From contig CAZLDS010000003.1 in NCBI GenBank assembly GCA_964558395.1, positions 23,810 through 87,809 of the forward strand: a stretch of DNA of 64,000 nt, in the 5' to 3' direction. Source of the stretch: CSP1-5 sp964558395 (GTDB lineage: Bacteria; Methylomirabilota; Methylomirabilia; Methylomirabilales; CSP1-5). The notes under the pieces are model-generated. The model saw only the letters and a list, made by a program, of their open reading frames with translations. It ran no database searches and was not told the DNA's origin. The position numbers and the translations under genes were made by a program. Shown here one piece after another: positions 7,551 through 15,987 of the stretch (position 1 is the stretch's first letter; every line of letters starts with the position of its first letter).

Positions 7551-9791
7551 ATGGTGCAGGATCGCGACATCGACAGAGACCAGGGGAGGCAGACGCGGCT
7601 GATCATCGCGGTGGCCGCTGGGCTCGTCGTGGTGCTCACTGCAGCCGAAGTCCTGATCCACCAACTCCGTTTTCCGTCCCCCATTCCGAGTAATATCCTG
7701 ATCTTTGCCCTGGTTAACGTAAATCTTATTCTCTTGATCCTCATCATCGTCCTGCTCTTTCGGAATCTCTTTAGGATCTATCTTGAGCGCCGGGATAACC
7801 TCTTGGGGTCCAAGTTCCGGGTGAAGTTGGTGGTGACCTTCTTGAGTCTCGCGCTGTTGCCCGCAGCCCTGCTCTTCCTGGTGGCGTCCAACCTTATCAC
7901 CACCAGCGTGGACAGTTGGTTTAACATCCGGGTGGAAGAATCGCTCGAGCGCTCCCTCGAGGTGGCGGAGGCCTATTATCAGGGCGCTCATGACCGATCC
8001 CTCTCGACGGCCAGGCAGATCGGTCGGCGCATCGCCGTCGAGGGCCTCATGGACGCGAGCGAGCCCTACCTCAATCGGGTCGCCAAGGAGAAGCTCCAAG
8101 AATTCCAGCTCGCCATGGTCCAGGTTTTTGACCGTAAGGGACGACAGCGGCTCCAGATCCGCGGGGAACAGATCACGAAGGGGGAATCGGTCACGCCGGC
8201 CTCCCACTTTGTCCATCGGGCCTTGGAGGGTCACGAGCAGTCCTTCGTTCAAGCGACCTCGACGGGGGACCTCGTTCAGGGGATCGTGCCGATCGTTGTC
8301 CCCGCAGGGAAAACCCAGATCCTAGGCGCTGCCGCGGTGGGGTATCTCATCCCGGGGGGGATGGCGCACAGGACCACGGACATCGTCACGGGGATCAAAG
8401 AATACAAACAACTGAAGTTGTTGCAGAATCCGATCAAGGGTATTTACGTCATGCTCTTCTTGATGGTCACCTTGGTGATCATCTTTGCTGCCGTCTGGGT
8501 AGGCGTGCACATGACCCGGCGGATTACCGTCCCCATCCAAGAGCTGGCCGAGGGGACCCGGGCCGTGGCAGCCGGGAATTTGGACTATCGGGTGCAGGTA
8601 GAGGCCGATGATGAGATTGGGATCCTGGTGGATTCCTTTAACCGGATGACTGAGGACTTGCGTCGAAGCGATCTGGAGCTCACGGATACGAACCGGGACC
8701 TGCAGCGGACCAACGTCGAGCTGAACCAGCGGCGGGCATATATGGAGACGGTCTTGGAAAGTATTGGGGCCGGCGTCCTTTCCGTGGACGTAGAGGGACG
8801 GGTAAACACCCTGAACTACGCGGCGTCTCGGATGCTGACCCTCGACCCCCCAGAGGCCCTGCAGCGGCACTATCGAATGGTCTTCGCCTCGGAACCCCTG
8901 ACCCCTCTCTGTCATCTGATGGACCGCATGGTCCGTGAGGGCCGGGGGGCCGTGAATGAACAGGTGACCCTCTCCCTCCCCAATCGTTCCGCCACCTTCA
9001 TGGTGAATGTCTCGAGCCTCATGGATCGGGGAGGGCAATATCTCGGGATGGTGGTTGTATTTGATGACGTCACCCAGCTCATCCTGGCCCAGCAGGCCAT
9101 GGCCTGGGGTGAAGTTGCCCGGCGAATCGCCCATGAGATCAAAAACCCGTTGACCCCCATCAAGCTCTCTACCCAGCGCCTACGGAAGAAGTTCGCCGAA
9201 CGGTCTGCGGAGTTTTCAGGGGTGTTCGACCAGTGTACCCAGACCATCATTCATGAGGTAGATGCGCTGAAGGCCTTGGTGGATGAATTCTCCCGCTACG
9301 CGCGCATGCCGACCTCGTCTCCTCGATCGGGAGATCTTCATGCGCTGATCGACCAAGTCCTCAATCTCTACTCGGGAGTCTCACGCCGTGCACACCTGGC
9401 CGCAGTTCTCGATCCCCACGTGCCTCCCGTGAATCTCGACCCGGATCACATGAAACGAGCACTCATCAATCTGGTTGACAACGCGGTCACGGCGGTGGAA
9501 GAGGTAGGGGAAGCAGGAGAGATCTGCCTGACAACTCGGTACTTCCCGGAGGAGGGAAAGGTTCGGCTGGAGGTGACCGACACGGGCCCCGGCATTCCGC
9601 CAGGCGATCGGGAGCGTCTCTTTCTCCCGTACTTTTCCACCAAGAAGGCCGGGACCGGACTGGGTCTCGCTATTGTATATCGTATTGTCACGGAACATAG
9701 TGGAACCATTCGGGTGGAAGAGAATCGCCCGAGAGGTACCCGGATGGTCATTGAGTTTCCCGCCCTGCCGGTGGTGGCTGAGGTGGTGTGA
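7551..9791 (+). CDS. ntrY: NtrY-like sensor histidine kinase
   Basis: This is a membrane kinase of the NtrY family. N-terminal hydrophobic segments lie near residues 17-37, 48-70 and 85-110, followed by a periplasmic sensing loop and another membrane span near 300-322. HAMP comes next (TRRITVPIQELAEGTRAVA), then a PAS domain (~395-500). HisKA has the phospho-His in RIAHEIKNPLTPIKLS (~527), and HATPase has its N box (INLVDNAV), DTGPGIPPGDRERLF and GTGLGLAIVYRI. Its stop overlaps the start of ntrX, so the two are coupled. NtrYX systems sense nitrogen status or redox state in proteobacteria; the signal here is unknown. Confidence 0.93.
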   Translation: MVQDRDIDRDQGRQTRLIIAVAAGLVVVLTAAEVLIHQLRFPSPIPSNILIFALVNVNLILLILIIVLLFRNLFRIYLERRDNLLGSKFRVKLVVTFLSLALLPAALLFLVASNLITTSVDSWFNIRVEESLERSLEVAEAYYQGAHDRSLSTARQIGRRIAVEGLMDASEPYLNRVAKEKLQEFQLAMVQVFDRKGRQRLQIRGEQITKGESVTPASHFVHRALEGHEQSFVQATSTGDLVQGIVPIVVPAGKTQILGAAAVGYLIPGGMAHRTTDIVTGIKEYKQLKLLQNPIKGIYVMLFLMVTLVIIFAAVWVGVHMTRRITVPIQELAEGTRAVAAGNLDYRVQVEADDEIGILVDSFNRMTEDLRRSDLELTDTNRDLQRTNVELNQRRAYMETVLESIGAGVLSVDVEGRVNTLNYAASRMLTLDPPEALQRHYRMVFASEPLTPLCHLMDRMVREGRGAVNEQVTLSLPNRSATFMVNVSSLMDRGGQYLGMVVVFDDVTQLILAQQAMAWGEVARRIAHEIKNPLTPIKLSTQRLRKKFAERSAEFSGVFDQCTQTIIHEVDALKALVDEFSRYARMPTSSPRSGDLHALIDQVLNLYSGVSRRAHLAAVLDPHVPPVNLDPDHMKRALINLVDNAVTAVEEVGEAGEICLTTRYFPEEGKVRLEVTDTGPGIPPGDRERLFLPYFSTKKAGTGLGLAIVYRIVTEHSGTIRVEENRPRGTRMVIEFPALPVVAEVV

Positions 9792-11197
9792 GGTTGGCCG
9801 TGGCGCGCGCAGACATTCTGGTCGTGGATGACGAAACCAACATCCTCAGGGTGATTGGGGACATTCTGACCGATGAAGGGTATCGAGTGCGGACTGCCCA
9901 TAGTGGGGAAGAGGCCGTCGCGGAAGTCCAGCGCGCGTGTCCCGACCTCGTGATCTTGGATATCTGGCTGCCAGGGATGGATGGACTCCAGGCCCTTGAT
10001 ATCCTCCATGGGATGCTCCCCGAAATCCCAGTCATCATGATCTCCGGACACGGGAACATCGAGACGGCAGTCCGGGCCATCAAGATGGGAGCGTACGACT
10101 TTATCGAAAAACCGCCAACGATCGAGCGGACCATCTTGGCGGTCCGGCACGGCTTGGAGCAGCAGCGCCTGGTGCGAGAGAATCGGGCACTACGGCAGAC
10201 CCTGGAGCGGCAGTATGAGATCGTAGGCGAAAGTGCAGCGATCCGCGGGATTTTGCAGCAGGTTGAGTCGGTCGCCCCCAGTCATGGGCGGGTCTTGATC
10301 CGAGGGGAGAGTGGAACCGGCAAGGAACTGATTGCCAGGGCCATTCATTGCGCAAGCCTCCGCCGGGAGGGGCCCTTTGTGGAGGTCAACTGTGCCGCAA
10401 TTCCCGACGACCTGATCGAGAGCGAGCTGTTCGGCCATGAGAAAGGGGCCTTCACTGGGGCCCTCACGAGTCGCCGCGGGAAATTCGAGCTGGCCGACGG
10501 GGGGACCCTTTTTCTTGACGAGGTTGGCGACATGAGCCTCAAGACACAGGCCAAGGTCCTTCGCGTGCTTGAGGAGCAGGCCTTTGAACGGGTAGGGGGG
10601 GCCGAGGTCATCCGGGTCGACGTGCGGGTTATTGCCGCCTCCAATAAGGATTTAGAAGAAGAGACTCGCGCGGGGCGATTCCGGGAGGATCTCTACTACC
10701 GCCTAAATGTTGTCCCTGTTGAGGTTCTGCCCCTCCGGGAGCGCCTGGAAGATATTCCGCTACTCGCCCGACACTTCCTCAAGGGCTTCTGTACGGAGTA
10801 CGGGAAGAAGGAAAAAAGCCTGTCCCCGGACGCGGTGGAACTGTTCTTGCGCCATCCTTGGCCGGGGAACGTTCGGGAGCTCAGGAACGTGATTGAGCGC
10901 CTCGTGATCATGGTTCCTGGGGAGGTCATTCAGCGCTTCCACGTGGAGCCAGCCTTGCACGCGCGGCCGATCCGGGAGGAGGAAATCTCGTTCGTCCCCG
11001 ACGTTTCGGGGGCGGCGTCGCTCCGGGAAGCACGAAACCGATTCGAACGGGAGTATATCCTGATGCACCTGCGAGAAAATCAGTGGAACGTCACGCGGAC
11101 GGCTGAGCGGCTCAAGATCGAGCGGTCAAACCTCCACCGGAAGCTGAAAGCATACGGCATCGAAGGCCCGCCCGAACAGGAGACCCATTCATCATGA
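9788..11197 (+). CDS. ntrX: NtrX-like sigma54-dependent response regulator
   Basis: The receiver domain has phospho-Asp D58 (VILDIWLPGMDG). It is followed by a sigma54-activator AAA+ domain with Walker A GESGTGKE, the sigma54-contacting GAFTGA loop, Walker B TLFLDEVGD, and a C-terminal Fis-type HTH (WNVTRTAERLKIERSNLHRKL). It is therefore an enhancer-binding protein that should open sigma54 promoters when phosphorylated by the kinase just upstream. The GTG at 9788 overlaps the ntrY stop; a second GTG at 9800 is possible. All catalytic motifs are intact, implying that the genome also encodes RpoN, which is not in this window. Confidence 0.94.
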   Translation: MRLAVARADILVVDDETNILRVIGDILTDEGYRVRTAHSGEEAVAEVQRACPDLVILDIWLPGMDGLQALDILHGMLPEIPVIMISGHGNIETAVRAIKMGAYDFIEKPPTIERTILAVRHGLEQQRLVRENRALRQTLERQYEIVGESAAIRGILQQVESVAPSHGRVLIRGESGTGKELIARAIHCASLRREGPFVEVNCAAIPDDLIESELFGHEKGAFTGALTSRRGKFELADGGTLFLDEVGDMSLKTQAKVLRVLEEQAFERVGGAEVIRVDVRVIAASNKDLEEETRAGRFREDLYYRLNVVPVEVLPLRERLEDIPLLARHFLKGFCTEYGKKEKSLSPDAVELFLRHPWPGNVRELRNVIERLVIMVPGEVIQRFHVEPALHARPIREEEISFVPDVSGAASLREARNRFEREYILMHLRENQWNVTRTAERLKIERSNLHRKLKAYGIEGPPEQETHSS

Positions 11198-11267
11198 GGT
11201 CGTCATTCCGTGAGGCAGGCGGCAGGGGTATTGACCGTTTGGAAGGACCCTTGGCAGAGATGGTGAT

Positions 11268-11866
11268 ATGAGTCGACCACCGATTCGACGGCGCCGATTC
11301 TACATCCATGGGATTCAGCGGAAGTATTTATTCCTTTCGCTCGTCCCTATCATTATCTCCTCTTTCTTGATCATTGCTTTCCTCTTCCTCCCGCTGGATA
11401 CACTCCTGTTCTCCTCGGCCTCCCCCGCTGCGAAGCAGGCCATCATGCAGGATCTTCGGGGCCTGGGGTTTCGGATCTGGCCAGCCATTTTTATCGCCAT
11501 GCTTGTGTCGGGTTGCTTGAGCGTTTTCGTCACCCACCCCTTTGCCGGGCCGATTTACCGGTTCCACCGGTTGGTGGATCAGATGGCGGAGGGCGATCTC
11601 TCTGCCCGATTCAAGCTGGGGAAAGGCGATGATCTCACGGACTTAGAGACCGCCGTGAACCGTGCGCTCGCAAGTCTGGCCGGAACCGTCCAGGACACCA
11701 GCGCCCCCTGGGAGATCTGACCCAGCGGCTCGAAAGGATCCTTTCGGGGGGCTGGGAAGGGCCGGACCTCTTCCCCAAAGAGGATCTCGCTGAACTCCTC
11801 GGGAAGGCCCGGGAGGCGCAGACGGTTCTGGTGCGGCTAAAGGTCGCAGAGGCAAAGACCGGCTGA
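11268..11866 (+). pseudogene. Two-TM HAMP-domain membrane protein interrupted by a frameshift
   Basis: The intact first frame (11268-11720, 150 residues) has two membrane spans (~20-45 and ~72-95). A HAMP-like segment (HPFAGPIYRFHRLVDQM) follows, and the frame then stops abruptly. One extra C in the C5 run at 11704-11708 would carry the reading into an open frame ending at 11864-11866. That frame adds 53 codons that read as sensible helix (LTQRLERILSGGWEGP, AREAQTVLVRLKV). The restored ~200-residue protein would be a membrane HAMP protein with a short coiled tail and no output domain, possibly an accessory to the adjacent NtrYX system. The 150-residue version may also be functional. Sequencing error is an equal possibility. 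Confidence 0.6.
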
Positions 11867-11872
11867 TCCCCT

Positions 11873-12002
11873 CCCAAAAACCGATAACCGACCACCGACG
11901 ACCCACGACCCACGACCGCAAGAAGCCCCTGTGATCCCTGCTACGGTTGTTGTTGAATGACGGCCATCGGCCGTCGAAAAGCGGGCATCGGCCTTCGGCG
12001 GA
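11873..12002 (+). repeat. Low-complexity intergenic stretch with a short perfect hairpin
   Basis: At 11880-11925 the word CGACCCA/ACCGACC recurs in degenerate tandem form. At 11959-11975 GACGGCC-ATC-GGCCGTC forms a perfect 7-base stem, and the CATCGGCC word repeats again ~20 bases later. No gene was seen between the HAMP gene and the M48 protease gene (about 257 bases). Confidence 0.4.
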
Positions 12003-12123
12003 ATGCCCAGAGGCTGAATCCCTTGGTGGAAGGCCAGCCTTAGTGATAAAATAACGATGGAAGCTTTCTCCGGGTGAGATAAGCCATGTTGTCGTGCGGC
12101 AGTCGATGGAGAGGCGGACAGCG

Positions 12124-13209
12124 ATGATGACCTGCATGGGCTGTACTAAGATAAACAGGCGAGGGTTTCTTCGGAGCGCGGTGCTGCTTGGTGGAGGCAT
12201 GATCGGGTATCTGCTCCGAGGCCACCTGCCGGCGTGGGCCTTCTCGGTGATTTCCGAGGAACAGGAAGAAGCCATGGGGAGGAAGGCCCATCAGCAGGTC
12301 CTCGCCCAGTTTGGCTATTACAACGATGCGAGCCTTCAGGCCTTTGTGACCCAGGTGGGCCAGCGAGTCCTACGGGAGGCGGAATCCAGCCCTTTCAAAT
12401 TTCAGTTCACCGTCGTCGACGATCCCATGGTCAACGCCTTCGCTGTGCCCGGCGGCTATGTCTACGTCACACGCGGAATCTTGGCCGAGCTCAATAGCGA
12501 GGCAGAGCTCGCGACAATCCTGGGACATGAGATCGCTCATGTCACCTCCCATCATTCGGCCCAACAGATGACCCGAGCGATGGGCGCCCAGCTCTTGGCG
12601 TTGGGCCTGGCCGTCGTGAGTCCGGGAGGGGAGCAGAACAGGGCGGGGTGGACTGCGATCTCCAATGAGATCGCTACCCAAATCCTGCTGGGGTACGGTC
12701 GCGATGCGGAGAACGAAGCAGATGAAAAGGGGCTCAAGTGGGCGGTAAAGGCGGGCTACGATCCGCGGGGGATGCTCGGCTTCTTGCGGAACCTGCAGAT
12801 TAAATATCGGTTGAGCGGCATCGGATATCATCCCCTCCGCGCGACACACCCGGAAATTCTCGAGCGGATCGACCGAGACCGGGTCATGATCGAGGTCCTG
12901 ACCGAGGAGGCCAAGGAACCCTTTGAGGTGAAAGCCGATGAGTACAAGGCCCGCCTGGATGGGATGGTCTATGGCAAGCGCGGCGAAAAGAAAGAGGTAC
13001 GGGTCATTGCGGCGCCGGGTGGTGGGAGCGTGAAGGACATCACCAAGGCCCTCTGGGGTACGGAGAATCGGGCTTGGGAGCTGGCCATGCTCAACGGTAT
13101 CCGGGATCAGGACCGCCCCCTACATCCAGGCGAGAAGATCAAGATGATCTACGACCCCTCCGAAGAACCCCCGCCGAGATTTCAAGATCTCTCGCTGTCG
13201 ATCCACTAG
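12124..13209 (+). CDS. Exported M48-family zinc metalloprotease
   Basis: A twin-arginine signal is visible at the N-terminus (NRRGFLRSAVLLGGG, then a hydrophobic stretch ending at AWAF), so export through Tat is likely. The M48 core holds HEIAH within LGHEIAHVTSHHS, and the third zinc ligand lies in ENEADEKGLKWA. NAFAVPGGYVYVTRG is the usual M48 signature. The last ~60 residues resemble a short LysM-like or BepA-type tail (ELAMLNGIRDQDRPLHPGEKI). BepA/YfgC-like members act in periplasmic outer-membrane protein quality control. The start at 12124 was preferred because GAGAGG precedes it; GTG 12094 and ATG 12106 are in-frame alternatives. Confidence 0.85.
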   Translation: MMTCMGCTKINRRGFLRSAVLLGGGMIGYLLRGHLPAWAFSVISEEQEEAMGRKAHQQVLAQFGYYNDASLQAFVTQVGQRVLREAESSPFKFQFTVVDDPMVNAFAVPGGYVYVTRGILAELNSEAELATILGHEIAHVTSHHSAQQMTRAMGAQLLALGLAVVSPGGEQNRAGWTAISNEIATQILLGYGRDAENEADEKGLKWAVKAGYDPRGMLGFLRNLQIKYRLSGIGYHPLRATHPEILERIDRDRVMIEVLTEEAKEPFEVKADEYKARLDGMVYGKRGEKKEVRVIAAPGGGSVKDITKALWGTENRAWELAMLNGIRDQDRPLHPGEKIKMIYDPSEEPPPRFQDLSLSIH

Positions 13210-13269
13210 CACTCGGATGCCCGTTCGTCCGATTTCCGGGGAAGAGCCAGCATTGCAGAAGGAGGCGCG

Positions 13270-13503
13270 ATGATAAAGGGGTACGTCCTGGTCCGGTTGG
13301 TCCCGGGGTTTGAGTCACCCGCGATTTCTCACATCAGTGTGATTCCTGGGGTGAAGGATATTATTGCGGTTTTTGGCCGATGGGATGCGATCATCCACGT
13401 GGAAGCGAAAAACCTCACCTCACTCTCCCGCCTCGTCATCGGCCAGATTCGAGGCATCCAGGGTGTGCAGGCCACCGAGACGTTGGTGGCGGCGGGCCCG
13501 TGA
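13270..13503 (+). CDS. Stand-alone Lrp/AsnC ligand-binding (RAM) domain protein
   Basis: The 77 residues form a single alpha-beta RAM domain (GYVLVRLVPGFE..., IIAVFGRWDAIIHVEAKN, IRGIQGVQATETLV). There is no DNA-binding HTH. Such domains bind amino acids and assemble into octamers in Lrp proteins; isolated versions are widespread and mostly uncharacterised. The start has GGAGG at the right distance. The stop overlaps a possible GTG start of the following STN remnant. Confidence 0.8.
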   Translation: MIKGYVLVRLVPGFESPAISHISVIPGVKDIIAVFGRWDAIIHVEAKNLTSLSRLVIGQIRGIQGVQATETLVAAGP

Positions 13504-13514
13504 CCGAGGGGACT

Positions 13515-13954
13515 ATGGGAGTTGAGATTGGCAGCAAAAGCCGCGCGAAGCAGGATCGGAATACAGGAGGTGTCTTCCGGAGGGGGGCCGTGCAAAGGGT
13601 GGTGTGGCATATCCTATGCATGCTCCTGCTGTTGCTGGCGGTCGCCGCCGAGGCGTCGGAGTTTCCGGCACGGACGAAGGCTCAAGCCCGCGTGACCTTA
13701 GAGCTTCATGCGGTGGAAATCGAGCACCTGATTGCGGTCATCGGGCGGGCGAGTGGATTGAACATCGTCGTCGGGAACCCGGTCCAGGGGCGCGTCACGG
13801 TGTACCTCAAGGATGTCCCATGGCAGCAGGCGCTCGAGCCCATCCTGCGGGCAAACGGCTATGGCTACATCCGCCAGGGAACGTTATTCGCATCGATACG
13901 CTGAACATCTTGCGGAGGGAACGCGAGCGCCGGCTGGCTCGACGAGGTTGTTGA
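13515..13954 (+). pseudogene. Frameshifted, truncated secretin/TonB short N-terminal (STN) domain protein, PilQ-like
   Basis: The first frame (13515-13904) has a membrane or signal segment (~residues 29-47) and then an STN domain (VTLELHAVEIEHLIAVIGRA, VTVYLKDVPWQQALEPIL). It then runs into a non-matching 6-residue tail. Adding one G to the GGG at 13877-13879 restores a typical PilQ continuation, QGNVIRIDTLNILRRERERR, which ends at 13954. Even when restored, the secretin pore domains are missing, so this is a remnant or a minimal STN protein. An in-frame GTG at 13500 could also start it, overlapping the AsnC-domain gene. No other pilus genes are nearby. Confidence 0.65.
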
Positions 13955-14031
13955 GCCTGGGGAAATATGCACCCCGTTCGGCGATGACGAACGCGGCTCG
14001 TGATCTCGCCGCGCGGGAATAGGTGGGTGCC

Positions 14032-14169
14032 GTGGCGCAGGAGCCGGATATTCGTTTTTGTCCGTACTGTTCCCTGATGGAGTTCAATATGGCGACGGTG
14101 GAGAACAATGTCCACTGTGAACTCTGCGGCGTTGACGTGCCAGTCGAGGAGCTGGTGACGGCCATCTAG
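14032..14169 (+). CDS. 45-residue zinc-ribbon protein
   Basis: A short frame starts at GTG 14032 (or GTG 14023, three codons earlier) and encodes two CxxC knuckles 15 residues apart: C10-x2-C13 (CPYC) and C29-x2-C32 (CELC). AGGTGGG lies 5 bases before 14032. The stop is followed 24 bases later by a convincing terminator, which supports this being a real transcribed gene. The cysteine spacing fits a rubredoxin-like or ribbon zinc fold. No function can be named. It is one of several tiny zinc-ribbon proteins in the window. Confidence 0.65.
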   Translation: MAQEPDIRFCPYCSLMEFNMATVENNVHCELCGVDVPVEELVTAI

Positions 14170-14193
14170 GCGAGGCCGTTACCGTGTGAGCTG

Positions 14194-14227
14194 GGCGCGG
14201 TTCTCGGGGACCGTGCCTTTTTGTTTT
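14194..14227 (+). terminator. Rho-independent terminator
   Basis: GGCGCGGT at 14194-14201 pairs with ACCGTGCC at 14210-14217, with one G-T wobble and an 8-base loop. TTTTTGTTTT follows. It separates the small zinc-ribbon gene from the hydrolase gene, whose ATG lies only 11 bases after the T tract. Confidence 0.75.
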
Positions 14228-14237
14228 CGGGCCCCCG

Positions 14238-15359
14238 ATGAAGAAGAAGATGCGAAACGCTCTCCTGACTATGCTCCTCGTCACTTCTGTCGTCGTGGGT
14301 GGAATCCTCCTCACTCCATGGGGGCAAGATGCCCTCCTGGCCGGCCTGCTCCTGCAAGAGATGACCTCGGGAGGCGAAGGGTTCTTGTCCACTTTGACGG
14401 AGTTGCCCAGGCGAGAAACGGTGACCCTGAGAACGCCTGGGCGGGAGTTTTACGCCGACCTCTACCTGCCATCCGAAGCCGAAGGCCGGGGAGGAATCCT
14501 TCTCCTGCACGGGCTCGATCCCGAGGGGAGACGGCACCCCCAACTCGTACACTTGGCCTACGCCCTGGCGCGGGCCCGAAGGGTGATCCTCGTGCCAGAT
14601 CTCCATGGTCTCAAGGGCCTACGCATGCGCGTGGAGGACACGCGGGATGTGATACGGAGCTTTCAGTATCTGGAAGGGCGACCCGAGGTTGCTCCGGATG
14701 CGATAGGGATAGCGGGCATTAGCATGGCGGCGGGTCCTGGACTGATCGCCGCCGCAGACGCTGCGATCCGGGAACGGGTGCGCGTTGTGGTGTCCTTTGG
14801 CGGGTATGCCGATTTACGATCCGTTATCACGTTCGTTACCACGGGGTATTATGGCTTCAAAGAGGTCACCGGCTACGTCCCTCCCCGCGATGTCGTCCGG
14901 TCCCTGTTTCTTCAATCCAACATGGATATGCTTCCCGAAGAGGATCGAAAAGAGGTTGAAGCGCTGCTCGGGAGCGGGCCACTCCCATCGGCTCCGCCGC
15001 ACGCGCTGAGCCGTGAGGCGAACGCCCTGTATCGCGTCGTCGTCAATCGAGACCAAGCGGCGAGTCCGGCTCTCCTTGCCGCCTTGCCTGATCCAATTCG
15101 TCGAGAGATCGAGGGCCTCTCTCCCATCAGCCAGCTTCACAACTTACGGGCAGAGGTCTTCCTCGTGCATAGCATTCCCGATCCTTTCGTCCCCCACACC
15201 GAGAGTCTGAAGCTGTACGAGGCGCTCCGGGAGCGGGGAAAGGTGCATCTCGTTCTGGTCCGACTGTTTCAGCATGTGGAGCCGGTGAGTAGCATTCCGG
15301 TCACGGAGGCCTTCGCATTTTATGGGTTCCTCTTTCAGGTACTCAGGCAGTTGTCCTGA
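14238..15359 (+). CDS. Membrane-anchored alpha/beta hydrolase
   Basis: An N-terminal signal anchor (residues ~8-25) leads into an alpha/beta-hydrolase domain. LLLHGLDPEG is the oxyanion loop, and the nucleophile elbow is G-I-S-M-A-A-G (GxSxxxG). The probable acid is in SIPDPFVPHTES and the catalytic His in LFQHVEP near the C-terminus. An internal helical lid (~residues 190-290) separates the halves. Homologous folds include dienelactone hydrolases and acyl peptidases; the substrate cannot be read. It should act on the periplasmic face or at the membrane. It starts just after a terminator, so it needs its own promoter or readthrough. Confidence 0.75.
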   Translation: MKKKMRNALLTMLLVTSVVVGGILLTPWGQDALLAGLLLQEMTSGGEGFLSTLTELPRRETVTLRTPGREFYADLYLPSEAEGRGGILLLHGLDPEGRRHPQLVHLAYALARARRVILVPDLHGLKGLRMRVEDTRDVIRSFQYLEGRPEVAPDAIGIAGISMAAGPGLIAAADAAIRERVRVVVSFGGYADLRSVITFVTTGYYGFKEVTGYVPPRDVVRSLFLQSNMDMLPEEDRKEVEALLGSGPLPSAPPHALSREANALYRVVVNRDQAASPALLAALPDPIRREIEGLSPISQLHNLRAEVFLVHSIPDPFVPHTESLKLYEALRERGKVHLVLVRLFQHVEPVSSIPVTEAFAFYGFLFQVLRQLS

Positions 15360-15458
15360 TGTCCGCCTGGGCGATTCCGTCCGGAGGCTTGGTGAAGTGT
15401 TCCGAAAAGAAAGAAAGGCTCGGGATATTCTGGACCTTTCTGAAAGACAGGGGGGAAA

Positions 15459-15668
15459 TTACAGCTTGGTCACGTTGGTGGCCTGCTTACCCTTCGGGCC
15501 GTCAACGATGTCAAACTCTACTTCCTGGCCCTCCGTAAGCGACCGGAAGCCGGTCCCTGCGATGGCCGTATAGTGCACAAAGACATCATCCCCATCGGAG
15601 CGCTCGATAAAGCCGAATCCCTTTGAGTCATTGAACCACTTCACCTTGCCTGTGACCCGCACTTCCAT
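15459..15668 (-). CDS. cspA: Cold-shock protein (CspA family)
   Basis: The 69-residue single CSD domain has both RNA-binding motifs, KGFGFIER (RNP1) and VFVHYTAI (RNP2). It opens with TGKVKWFNDSKG, typical of CspA-type RNA chaperones. AGGAGG lies just upstream of the ATG on the minus strand. A good promoter at 15853-15881 implies a leader of about 180 bases, as in known cold-shock genes whose leaders act as thermosensors. A longer in-frame extension upstream lacks family similarity and was rejected. Confidence 0.95.
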   Translation of the reverse strand: MEVRVTGKVKWFNDSKGFGFIERSDGDDVFVHYTAIAGTGFRSLTEGQEVEFDIVDGPKGKQATNVTKL

Positions 15669-15852
15669 TCCTCCTTTCCCTCCATCATTCCAGGAGTAGG
15701 AACCCTGGCCCAGTGGAGTGGTGCGATGCAGAAAAACCACGAGGGCTCTGGACATTCCCTCCGCGGTCAGACGGACCAAGGCCATCAAAAACGACTCGGC
15801 ACACCACGGATGCCGAGTAACATTCCAGGTCCCTGTCCTAAAAAGCAGGCGA

Positions 15853-15881
15853 AATCTAGGGAATTTCCAAAATGTTGTCAA
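15853..15881 (-). promoter_or_regulatory. Sigma70 promoter for cspA
   Basis: Read on the minus strand, TTGACA (15876-15881) and TAGATT (15853-15858) are separated by exactly 17 bases. Transcription would start near 15846 and give a ~178-base untranslated leader before the cspA ATG. This accounts for most of the 319-base space between cspA and galU. Confidence 0.65.
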
Positions 15882-15902
15882 GTCTTTTTTGCCCAGGTGA
15901 TA

Positions 15903-15929
15903 TTGACTTTCGCGGATTGGTTCTATAAT
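15903..15929 (+). promoter_or_regulatory. Candidate sigma70 promoter for galU
   Basis: TTGACT (15903-15908) and a consensus TATAAT (15924-15929) face galU. The 15-base spacer is short for an optimal promoter. It is divergent from, and only ~20 bases away from, the cspA promoter. Confidence 0.5.
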
Positions 15930-15987
15930 CTTGATTTCGTGGACGTGAGGCGTGGGCGATGATGGAGGATGAGGTGAGAGGAGCCCG

